46,122 nt of DNA from Acidimicrobiaceae bacterium (GTDB lineage Bacteria > Actinomycetota > Acidimicrobiia > Acidimicrobiales > RAAP-2), in contig DAHVAJ010000017.1 in the NCBI GenBank assembly GCA_027314705.1, positions 1-46,122 on the forward strand. Direction: 5' to 3'. Below are positions 15,756-22,193 of the stretch, one piece after another. Under the pieces are notes generated by a model. It had not been told where the DNA came from. It did no database searches and saw only the letters and a program-made list of their open reading frames with translations. Made by a program: the position numbers and the translations under genes. The stretch's first letter is position 1. Each line of letters begins with the position of its first letter.

Positions 15756-16062
15756 GGGGCGCTCCTCGGTGTGGGCGGCGGGAACCGCAGTGGTCGTCGG
15801 GCCGCACGGCGGCCCCGGGGACTCACCGGGGGTCACCCGAGCGGCGGGCGGTAGCACCGGGCGGACCGGGGCCACCGGGCAGGCTACCGGAGCGACGTGC
15901 CCGCTGCCTGAGGCAACAGGCGGCGGTGGCGCCGGCGAGGGGGCGAATGTAACGTGTTCTAGTCGCCGCCCACCGGCTCGGCCGGTGGGTACTCGGGTGG
16001 GCGCGGGGACCGCCGTCCGCGCCCACCGGCGGGTGCCGGGCGGGAACCACCGGGAGGGACCC
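15756..16062. other. divergent intergenic region, thiolase / FadE26-like
   Basis: This 307-base gene-free stretch holds a single clear signal, the KstR-type palindrome at 15948-15961. On the plus strand TCTAGT (15958-15963) can serve as a -10. On the minus strand TACATT (15946-15951) can. Both overlap the palindrome, so one bound dimer could silence both directions. GGGAGG precedes the plus-strand ATG at 16063. Confidence 0.55.
15948..15961. promoter_or_regulatory. KstR-type operator (TnnAACnnGTTnnA)
   Basis: TGTAACGTGTTCTA fits every fixed position of TnnAACnnGTTnnA, the 14-bp operator of the TetR-family cholesterol repressor KstR of mycobacteria and rhodococci. It lies about 100 bases before a FadE26-like gene, which belongs to the KstR regulon in M. 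tuberculosis. It overlaps possible divergent -10 boxes. No kstR gene is in the window. Confidence 0.7.
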
Positions 16063-17238
16063 ATGGAGATCGGCTACACCGAGGAGCAGGAGGCGCTCCG
16101 TGACGAGCTCCGCGCCTACTACGCCACACTGCTCACGCCCGAGGTGGAGGCGCAGCTGGCGGCCGGCCACGGCATCGGCGCGGACATGCGCCGGGTGGTC
16201 AGACAGATGGCCGCCGACGGGTGGCTGGGCATCGGCTGGCCGAAGGAGTGGGGCGGCCAGGGCCGCTCGGCCATCGAGCAATTCATCTTCTTCGACGAGT
16301 CCATGCGGGCCGGCGCTCCCGTGCCGATGCTCACGATCAACACCGTGGGGCCGACCATCATGCAGTTCGGCACCGACGAGCAGAAGGCGTCCTTCCTGCC
16401 CCGGATCCTCGCCGGCGACATCCACTTCTGCATCGGCTACACGGAGCCCGCCTCCGGCACCGACCTCGCCTCGCTGCAGACCAGGGCCGTCCGCGACGGC
16501 GACGAGTACGTGATCAACGGCCAGAAGATCTACACCTCCCTGGCCGGCGACGCCGACTACATCTGGCTGGCCACCCGCACCGACCCCGACGCCCCCAAGC
16601 ACAAGGGCATCTCGATGTTCATCGTCCCCATGGACACTCCGGGCATCAAGGTCGTCCCCATGCGCCTGCTCGGGGACCACAACATCAACTACACCTTCTA
16701 CGAGGACGTCCGGGTGCCCGCGGCCAACCTGGTGGGCGGGGAGAACCAGGGGTGGACCCTCATCACCAACCAGCTCAACCACGAGCGGGTGACCCTGTGC
16801 TCCCCGGGGATCATCGAGCGGGCCCTCACCGACGTGCGGGCGTGGGCGCAGGCCACCAAGCTGGCCGACGGCCGCCGGGTCGTCGACCAGGAGTGGGTCC
16901 AGGTCCACCTGGCCCGGATCCACGCCCGGCTCGAGTTCCTGAGGCTCATCAACTGGAAGGTGGCGTGGACGGCCACCCAGGGACAGCTCGACGTGGCCGA
17001 CGCCTCGACCATCAAGGTCTTCGGCACCGAGTTCTACCTCGAGGCGTTCAAGCTGCTCATGGAGGTGGTGGGCCAGGCGGGCTATCTGGCCAAGGGCTCG
17101 CCCGAGGCCGTCCTCGCCGGCCGCCTCGAGATGTACGCCCGCAGCCTCGTCATCTTGACCTTCGGCGGCGGCACCAACGAGATCCAGCGGGACCTCATCG
17201 CCATCTTCGGCCTGAACCTGCCCCGCTCGCTGCGCTGA
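16063..17238 (+). CDS. fadE26: acyl-CoA dehydrogenase, FadE26/ChsE4-like subunit
   Basis: Alpha-type subunit of a heteromeric steroid acyl-CoA dehydrogenase, 391 residues. The N-terminus IGYTEEQEALRDELRAYY, the block WPKEWGGQGRSAIEQFIFFD, the FAD-side segment GYTEPASGTDLASLQTRAV and FGGGTNEIQRDLIA closely resemble mycobacterial FadE26 (ChsE4). The presumed catalytic base is Glu241 in NQLNHERV, the helix-G position used in this subfamily. ATG 16063 has GGGAGG upstream; the longer frame crosses the regulatory region and is rejected. The partner subunit gene follows 47 bases later. In M. tuberculosis the ChsE4-ChsE5 heterotetramer dehydrogenates 3-oxo-cholest-4-enoyl-CoA-type side-chain esters. 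Here the substrate is inferred by homology. Confidence 0.93.
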   Translation: MEIGYTEEQEALRDELRAYYATLLTPEVEAQLAAGHGIGADMRRVVRQMAADGWLGIGWPKEWGGQGRSAIEQFIFFDESMRAGAPVPMLTINTVGPTIMQFGTDEQKASFLPRILAGDIHFCIGYTEPASGTDLASLQTRAVRDGDEYVINGQKIYTSLAGDADYIWLATRTDPDAPKHKGISMFIVPMDTPGIKVVPMRLLGDHNINYTFYEDVRVPAANLVGGENQGWTLITNQLNHERVTLCSPGIIERALTDVRAWAQATKLADGRRVVDQEWVQVHLARIHARLEFLRLINWKVAWTATQGQLDVADASTIKVFGTEFYLEAFKLLMEVVGQAGYLAKGSPEAVLAGRLEMYARSLVILTFGGGTNEIQRDLIAIFGLNLPRSLR

Positions 17239-17285
17239 CCCGGCCCGCACCGTCACCGACGCCCGCACCACCAGGAGGCACAACC

Positions 17286-18413
17286 ATGGACTTCGCACTG
17301 AGTGAGGAGCAGGAAGCCGTGCGCGAGCTGGCCGACCGCATCTTCACCGACCTCTCGACCCACGAACGGCTGCGCGAGCTCGAGGCCGAGCCGGACGGCA
17401 CTCGGTTCGACGGCAGGCTCTGGGCCGAGCTGGCCTCGGCCGGCCTGCTCGGCATCGCCCTGCCCGAGGAGGTGGGCGGCGCCGGCCTCGGCTTCGTCGA
17501 GGTGGGACTCCTGGCCGAGGCGGCCGGGCGCACGGCGTCGTACGTGCCCGTCGTGGAGACCCTGGCCGCGGCCGCCCCGGCGGTCGCCGTCTTCGGCTCG
17601 GACGACCAGCGCCGGCGGTGGCTGCCGGGCGTGGTCGAGGGCCGGTCGATCCTCACCACGGCCCTGGTCGAACTGGGGGGGAGCCCGCTGGCTCCGGCGG
17701 CCGCGGCCGAGTCCGACGGCGACGGCTGGATCCTCTCGGGGGTCAAGGCCTGCGTGCCGTCGGGCCTGGTGGCCGACCTGTTCCTGGTGCCGGCCCGGGT
17801 GGGCTCCGACGACCTCGGCGTGTTCCTGGTCCCGGCCGCGGCCGGGGGCGTGTCCATCGGGCGCCAGACGGCCAACTCGGGCCAGCCCGAGGGGCTCGTC
17901 ACCTTCGATGCGGTGCGGCTCGGGCCGGACGCCCTGCTCGGCACCCCGGCCGACGGGCCGACCATCGTGACCTGGCTCCTCCTGCGCACGACCGCGGCCC
18001 TGGCCGTGGTCGAGGCGGGAGCCGCCGCCGCCGCACTGGCCCTGGTGGCCGAGTACACGAAGACCCGAGAGCAGTTCGGCAAACCCATCGCCACCTTCCA
18101 GGCCGTCGGCCAGCGGGCCGCCGACGCCTTCGTCGACGCCGAGGCCATCCGGCTGACCGCCTGGCAGGCGGCCTGGCGGATCGCCGAGGGCCTGCCGGCC
18201 GACAAGGAGGTGGCGGTGGCCAAGTTCTGGGCGGCCGACGGCGGCCAGCGGGTCGTCCACGCCGCCGTCCACCTCCACGGCGGGGTGGGCGTCGACCGGG
18301 ACTATCCGCTCCATCGTCACTTCCTGCGGACCAAGCACATCGAGCTCACCTTGGGTGGGGCCACCGACCAGCTCCTGCGGCTCGGGGCCGCGCTCGCCGC
18401 CGAGCCCGCCTGA
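17286..18413 (+). CDS. fadE27: acyl-CoA dehydrogenase, FadE27/ChsE5-like partner subunit
   Basis: Partner subunit of 375 residues, with the acyl-CoA dehydrogenase fold but divergent active-site sequence. It starts MDFALSEEQEAVRELADRI, has GIALPEEVGGAGLGFVE, lacks the usual YxxSEPxAGSD loop in the middle domain, and ends with a helical domain around YTKTREQFGKPIATFQAVG and HLHGGVGVDRDYPLHRHF. In the ChsE4-ChsE5, ChsE1-ChsE2 and ChsE3 systems the beta-type subunit contributes FAD contacts, while the alpha subunit carries the base. The same division seems to apply here, because no FERG/HER glutamate is seen. AGGAGG precedes the ATG. Tight spacing to the FadE26-like gene supports a heterotetramer. 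Confidence 0.92.
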   Translation: MDFALSEEQEAVRELADRIFTDLSTHERLRELEAEPDGTRFDGRLWAELASAGLLGIALPEEVGGAGLGFVEVGLLAEAAGRTASYVPVVETLAAAAPAVAVFGSDDQRRRWLPGVVEGRSILTTALVELGGSPLAPAAAAESDGDGWILSGVKACVPSGLVADLFLVPARVGSDDLGVFLVPAAAGGVSIGRQTANSGQPEGLVTFDAVRLGPDALLGTPADGPTIVTWLLLRTTAALAVVEAGAAAAALALVAEYTKTREQFGKPIATFQAVGQRAADAFVDAEAIRLTAWQAAWRIAEGLPADKEVAVAKFWAADGGQRVVHAAVHLHGGVGVDRDYPLHRHFLRTKHIELTLGGATDQLLRLGAALAAEPA

Positions 18414-18427
18414 GCGGGGGACGTGCC

Positions 18428-18637
18428 GTGGTCGTGGGGCGCCGCTCCGGGGTGACCCTGGCGCCGTGGCCGATCGCCGCGGCGGACCCCTCCCGCCTGG
18501 CCCCGGAGTCCCCCTTCCCGGCCGACCCGGCGTCGCCGGCCGTGTCCGCGGTCGGTCAGGACTCCGACGGCCGGCCGCCGGTCGTCGACTCCTCCGGCGG
18601 GGACCGGCTCCCGACGGCGGGGACGGACGCCGCATGA
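18428..18637 (+). CDS. possible small disordered protein (69 aa)
   Basis: A GTG-started frame of 69 codons fills the gap between the FadE27-like and VOC genes. Its stop overlaps the VOC start as ATGA, the coupling used throughout this block. Third positions are almost all G or C as in real genes here. The product would be rich in Pro, Ala, Asp and Ser and without structure or motif. The start has only a weak GGGGG upstream. It may equally be an untranslated spacer. Confidence 0.25.
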   Translation: MVVGRRSGVTLAPWPIAAADPSRLAPESPFPADPASPAVSAVGQDSDGRPPVVDSSGGDRLPTAGTDAA

Positions 18638-19083
18638 CCGTCGCCGTCTCCCACATCGGGATCTGCGTGTCCGATCTCGACGCGTCCCTTCGCTTCTGGT
18701 GTGGCGGCCTCGGCTTCGACGAGGTGGCCGCCCACGAGGTGGGGGAGGAGTTCGCCGTCCTGATGGAGGTCCCGGGCGTGCGGCTGCGGTCGCGGATGGT
18801 CCGCCGCGACGGGGTCACGCTCGAGCTGTTGGCCTATGACGCGCCGGGGACGACCGGGGGCGGCGGGCGGCGGCCACTCAACCAGCTGGGCCTCACCCAC
18901 GTCTCGTTGCGGGTGGACGACGTGGACGCGGTGGCGGCCGCGGTCGAGGCGGCCGGGGGCACGGTGGTCCGGACGACGCGCACCACCTTCGACCTCGGCG
19001 GCGCACTCCTCGACTTCGTGTACTGCACGGACCCCGACGGTGTGCGGGTGGAGCTCATGGACCTGGGCGGGACGGCCGGATGA
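18634..19083 (+). CDS. VOC / glyoxalase-superfamily protein
   Basis: Vicinal-oxygen-chelate fold protein, 149 residues from ATG 18634. Two beta-alpha-beta-beta-beta modules are evident: VSHIGICVSDLDASLRFW...GLGFDEV at the start, and LTHVSLRVDDVDAVAAAV... with YCTDPDGVRVELMDL at the end. Metal ligands could be His7 of the first module, Glu of VTLELLAYD, His of LTHVSL and Glu of VELMDL, the standard HEHE set. Members include glyoxalase I, methylmalonyl-CoA epimerase and extradiol dioxygenases; this short one could be an epimerase or lyase. The frame is open upstream, but that part is low-complexity. The stop overlaps the DUF4031 gene start by 4 bases. Confidence 0.85.
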   Translation: MTVAVSHIGICVSDLDASLRFWCGGLGFDEVAAHEVGEEFAVLMEVPGVRLRSRMVRRDGVTLELLAYDAPGTTGGGGRRPLNQLGLTHVSLRVDDVDAVAAAVEAAGGTVVRTTRTTFDLGGALLDFVYCTDPDGVRVELMDLGGTAG

Positions 19084-19367
19084 CCGTCTACCTCGACGAC
19101 TGGCGGCAGCCGGCCCGGCTCGGTCCGGTCGACGACCGGTGGTCGCACCTCGTGGCCGACACCGACGAGGAGCTCCACGCCTTCGCCGCACGGCTCGGGC
19201 TGCGGCGGGCCTCCTTCCAGTCGAGGGCCGGTCGGCCCCACCACGACCACTACGACCTCCCCGAGCGGGCCCGGGTCGCGGCGGTCGGCCTCGGGGCCGT
19301 CGAGGTGAGCTGGCGGGAGCTCGGGCGCAGGCTGCGGGCCCGCCGGCCCGCCCGGACGGCGACCTGA
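19080..19367 (+). CDS. DUF4031 family protein
   Basis: A 95-residue small soluble protein with the signature MTVYLDDWRQPARLG at the start, FAARLGLRRASFQ in the middle and PHHDHYDLPERARVAAV towards the end. This is the pattern of the DUF4031 family found in many bacteria; its biochemical role is not known to me. Conserved Asp, His and Tyr residues suggest a small binding or catalytic site. The ATG overlaps the VOC stop, and the next gene begins two bases after its own stop, so the three are probably translated together. Confidence 0.85.
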   Translation: MTVYLDDWRQPARLGPVDDRWSHLVADTDEELHAFAARLGLRRASFQSRAGRPHHDHYDLPERARVAAVGLGAVEVSWRELGRRLRARRPARTAT

Positions 19368-19368
19368 G

Positions 19369-20838
19369 GTGGCGACCGACCTCCCCCGGGGCCGGGAGCC
19401 CGTGCTGGTCGGGGTGGGCGAGGCCTCGGCCGACGCCGAGGCCGTCGCGCTCATGGTGGCGGCGGTGGAGGCGGCCGTGGCCGACGCCGGGACGCCGGCC
19501 CTGGCCGCCGCCGTCGACCGGGTGGCCGTCCCCCAGGGGAGCTGGTCCTACCCCGACCCGGCCCGCATCGTGGCCGAGCGCATCGGTGCGCCGGCCGCCC
19601 GCACCCTCCTGGTGGAGCTCGGGATCCCCCAGCAGCGACTGATCGACGACGCCCTCCTCGCCATCCAGGAGGGTCGCTCCGAGGTTGCCGTGGTGGTGGG
19701 GGGCGAGGCCAAGCGGTGGGCGCGCGCCCGGGAGCGGGCCGGTCTGGACGCGGTCGAGACGGCCCAGGAGGGGGTGGTGCCCGACGAGGTCCACCGCCGG
19801 GAGGGGCCGCTCCTCGAACCGGTGGAGGTGGCCCACCGGCTCTGGGACCCGGTGCAGCAGTACGCCATGATCGAGAACGCCCTCCGGGCCGCCGACGGGT
19901 GTGCGATCGCCGACCACCGTCGGGAGGTGGCGCAGCTGTGGTCGGCCATGAACCGGGTGGCCCGGACCAACCCGGCGGCCGCCTTCCCCGCCCCGCTCGA
20001 GGCGGCGGAGATCGACACGCCCTCGGCCGACAACCGACTGCTCGCCTTCCCCTACAACAAGTGGCATTCGACCCAGTGGACCGTCGACCAGGCCGCCGCA
20101 CTGGTGCTGTGCTCGGCCGACACCGCCCGCCGCCTCGGCGTGCCCGTCGACCGGTGGGTCTTCCCGCGTTGCGGCCTGACCTCGGGCCACGCGGTGTCGC
20201 TCGTCTGTCGCGAGCGGCCGACGGCGTGGCCGGCCATGGAGGTGTTGGCCGCCGCGGCCGCCGGCCGCCTGGGCCGGCCCGTGGCCGACGCCGAGGTGAT
20301 CGAGCTCTACAGCTGCTTCCCGGCCGCCGTCCGGGTCCAACAGCGGGCCCTCGGTCTCGACCGGACCCGGGTCCCCACCGTCACCGGCGGCATGGCCTTC
20401 GCCGGCGGGCCGTTCAACAACTACGTGTACCAGGCCCTGGTCACCGTGGTGGGGAGGCTGCGGGCGGATCCGGACGCTCTCGCCGTGGTGACCTCGGTGA
20501 GCGGCCTGCTCACCAAGCCCGGCCTCGGGGCCTTCTCGGGACGCCCCGACGGCCGTCCGCCCCTCGTGGCCGACCTGGCCCGGCAGGCGGCCGGGGTCAC
20601 GGGCACGGTACCGGCCGTCGCGGAGCTCGACGGGTACGAGGGTCCCGGGCGGGTGGTCACGTACACGGTCACCCCCGAGGACGGTGAGCCGGCCCGGGTG
20701 GTGGCCCTCTGCGCCACCGCTGACGGCCGAAGGTGCGTGGCCCTGAGCGACGACCGCGCCCTGGCCGCTGCGGCCTGCACCGAGGAGCTGGTGGGCGCGG
20801 CCGTCCGGATCGGGGCTGGCGTCCTCACCTTGCGCTGA
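19369..20838 (+). CDS. thiolase-like protein type 1 (TLP1-like)
   Basis: Thiolase-superfamily protein of 489 residues from GTG 19369. It is about 90 residues longer than biosynthetic or degradative thiolases, because a C-terminal domain (from about residue 400, GTVPAVAELDGYEGPGRVV onward) follows the fold. This is the layout of mycobacterial thiolase-like protein type 1, which carries an extra beta-rich C-terminal domain. The normal N-terminal nucleophile motif CxSG is missing from the expected place (VAVVVGGEAKRWARA comes after the dimer-loop region). A conserved region ELYSCFPAAVR and GGMAFAGGPFNNYV remain. Classical thiolysis is therefore doubtful. Its place behind the ChsE4/ChsE5-like pair suggests work on CoA esters. 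Confidence 0.8.
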   Translation: MATDLPRGREPVLVGVGEASADAEAVALMVAAVEAAVADAGTPALAAAVDRVAVPQGSWSYPDPARIVAERIGAPAARTLLVELGIPQQRLIDDALLAIQEGRSEVAVVVGGEAKRWARARERAGLDAVETAQEGVVPDEVHRREGPLLEPVEVAHRLWDPVQQYAMIENALRAADGCAIADHRREVAQLWSAMNRVARTNPAAAFPAPLEAAEIDTPSADNRLLAFPYNKWHSTQWTVDQAAALVLCSADTARRLGVPVDRWVFPRCGLTSGHAVSLVCRERPTAWPAMEVLAAAAAGRLGRPVADAEVIELYSCFPAAVRVQQRALGLDRTRVPTVTGGMAFAGGPFNNYVYQALVTVVGRLRADPDALAVVTSVSGLLTKPGLGAFSGRPDGRPPLVADLARQAAGVTGTVPAVAELDGYEGPGRVVTYTVTPEDGEPARVVALCATADGRRCVALSDDRALAAAACTEELVGAAVRIGAGVLTLR

Positions 20839-20840
20839 CG

Positions 20841-20855
20841 CCGGCGCTCCGCCGG
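20841..20855. terminator. short GC hairpin between convergent genes
   Basis: CCGGCG-CTC-CGCCGG, a 6-bp stem with a 3-base loop, starts three bases after the TLP1-like stop and ends 15 bases before the 3' end of the minus-strand zinc-ribbon gene. It may be a bidirectional terminator. No T-tract. Confidence 0.45.
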
Positions 20856-20870
20856 TGGTGTCCGGCGTGG

Positions 20871-21032
20871 TCAGGAGGCCCGGCGGGCGCGACCGACCGG
20901 CCACTCGTGGAGGCAGCGTCGACACTGGAGGCTCGTCCCGGTGCCCCCGGCGCCCGACCCCCGCACGATCAGCCGGGGAACGTCCGCCGAGCCGCAGCTC
21001 GGACACTCCCGGTGCTCGTCCGACCCGTCCAT
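20871..21032 (-). CDS. 53-residue zinc-ribbon protein
   Basis: A small gene with ATG at 21032, GAGGTGA a few bases upstream and a TGA at 20871-20873. The product reads MDGSDEHRECPSCGSADV... with a second half LQCRRCLHEWPVGRARR. Two CxxC pairs (Cys10/Cys13 and Cys37/Cys40), 23 residues apart, form a classic zinc ribbon, followed by a basic tail suited to nucleic-acid contact. Third positions are G or C in nearly all codons. It is convergent with the TLP1-like gene and lies 107 bases downstream of the DsbA-like gene on the same strand. Function unknown; a transcription- or ribosome-associated micro-protein is possible. Confidence 0.7.
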   Translation of the reverse strand: MDGSDEHRECPSCGSADVPRLIVRGSGAGGTGTSLQCRRCLHEWPVGRARRAS

Positions 21033-21139
21033 GGCTCACCTCGGCGTGACGACCGCCGGGCGGCCCGGGCGGCTGCGACGCCCGGCACCCTAACGCGGGA
21101 CCCCGGGGGGTCGCCATCCCGACGGCCGTGCGCCGGCGG

Positions 21140-21799
21140 TCAGGGGTCCACCGGGCCGGCCGTGGTGCGGGAGGCCCAGGACCGTTCCAGGGCCCGGAGC
21201 AGCACGTCGGCCGGCTGGGCGCCGGGGACCCCGAGGCGGCCGTCCATCACGAAGAAGGGGACCCCCGTGCACCCGAGTTCGGTGGCCCTGGCCTCGTCGG
21301 CGCGCACGGCGTCGGCGAACTCGTCGCCGGCCAGGACGGCCCGAGCGCGCGCCGGGTCGATCCCGACCTCTCCGGCCAGCCCGGCCAGCGTGGCCGGGTC
21401 GGAGACGGCCCGACCCTCGGTGAAGTAGGCGGCCATCAGGCGCTCGCTGAGCTCCGCTCCGAGTCCCTCTGCAGCGGCGAGGTGGAGCAACCGGTGGGCG
21501 TCGAACGTGTTGCCGATCCGGACCCGGTCGAGGTGGTACTCGAGCCCGACCCCGGCCGCCAGCTCGGTCATCTGCCGGTTGGCCGCCTCGGCCCGTTCCG
21601 GGCTCATGCCGTACTTGCGCCCGAGCACCTCGGCCATGGTCAGGTCGACCCGGCGGGGGGACGCCTGGTCGAGCTCGTAGCTTCGCCAGGTGACCGTCAC
21701 CTCGTCGGCGTGGGCGAACCGGGCCAGGGCCGACTCGAGCTCGCGCTTGCCGATGTAGCACCACGGGCAGACGACGTCCGACCACACCTCGACCTGCAC
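21140..21799 (-). CDS. DsbA/FrnE-family thioredoxin-fold oxidoreductase
   Basis: Cytoplasmic DsbA-family protein of the FrnE type, 219 residues. The active site CPWC is at residues 11-14 in WSDVVCPWCYIGKRELE. The helical insertion carries GNTFDAHRLLHLA, and the cis-Pro loop is CTGVPFFVMDGRLGVPGAQP, all standard for FrnE and 2-hydroxychromene-isomerase-like proteins. I start it at GTG 21799, because GGGAGG lies eight bases upstream and the protein then begins like its family. Upstream GTG 21808 and ATG 21895 are in frame, but the latter would read through the probable promoter. Likely a thiol-disulfide exchange protein for oxidative stress; no signal peptide. Confidence 0.88.
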   Translation of the reverse strand: MQVEVWSDVVCPWCYIGKRELESALARFAHADEVTVTWRSYELDQASPRRVDLTMAEVLGRKYGMSPERAEAANRQMTELAAGVGLEYHLDRVRIGNTFDAHRLLHLAAAEGLGAELSERLMAAYFTEGRAVSDPATLAGLAGEVGIDPARARAVLAGDEFADAVRADEARATELGCTGVPFFVMDGRLGVPGAQPADVLLRALERSWASRTTAGPVDP

Positions 21800-21840
21800 G
21801 GTCGCCACCTCCCGTTCATCCGCGTCTGGGCGTGGGGACG

Positions 21841-21846
21841 ACGCTA
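21841..21846 (-). promoter_or_regulatory. -10-like box for the DsbA/FrnE gene
   Basis: On the minus strand TAGCGT fits TANNNT. A transcript starting near 21834 would have a leader of about 35 bases holding the GGGAGG site before GTG 21799. This arrangement supports the shorter start chosen for that gene. Confidence 0.35.
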
Positions 21847-21879
21847 CCGCCGGTGGGCACCCTCGGTCGTCCCGGCCGG

Positions 21880-21885
21880 TACGGT
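21880..21885 (+). promoter_or_regulatory. -10-like box for the ABM-family gene
   Basis: TACGGT lies eight bases before ATG 21894, with no Shine-Dalgarno sequence in between, so the mRNA would be leaderless. It is divergent from the minus-strand box at 21841-21846. Confidence 0.35.
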
Positions 21886-21893
21886 GGACCCCC

Positions 21894-22193
21894 ATGGTCC
21901 TCGAGCGCGCCCACTTCGCCGTCCTGCCCGGCGCCGGCGACCGTTTCGAGGCGGCGCTCGGCGAGGCCCGGTCCGTGATCGCCGCCTCGCCCGGCTTCGT
22001 CTCCCTCGAGCTCCACCGAGGCGTCGAGTCGCCCGAGCACTACCTCCTGCTCGTCGAGTGGGAGACGCTCGCCGACCACGTGGTCGGCTTCCGCGAGTCG
22101 GACGCCTTCGCCCGGTGGCGGGCCCTCATCGGACCCTTCTTCGCGGCGCCGCCCGACGTCGAGCACTTCGAGCCCGTCGCCGGTCTCGGCTGA
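21894..22193 (+). CDS. antibiotic biosynthesis monooxygenase (ABM) family protein
   Basis: A 99-residue dimeric alpha-beta barrel protein. The pattern is typical of ABM/YgiN-like proteins: ERAHFAVLPGAGDRFEAALG at the start, then SPGFVSLELHRGVESP, then YLLLVEWETLADHVVGFRESDAFARW. Members act as cofactor-free monooxygenases on quinols, degrade heme, or simply bind small molecules. No heme-degrading Asn/Trp pair can be assigned with confidence. The gene is divergent from the DsbA/FrnE-like gene. Its last 68 bases overlap the 3' end of the minus-strand glycosylase gene on the opposite strand. Confidence 0.82.
   Translation: MVLERAHFAVLPGAGDRFEAALGEARSVIAASPGFVSLELHRGVESPEHYLLLVEWETLADHVVGFRESDAFARWRALIGPFFAAPPDVEHFEPVAGLG

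Noticed and set aside
21501-21514. Second KstR-like sequence (TCGAACGTGTTGCC)
   Set aside because: The final fixed A is missing and it is inside the DsbA/FrnE coding region; a chance match.
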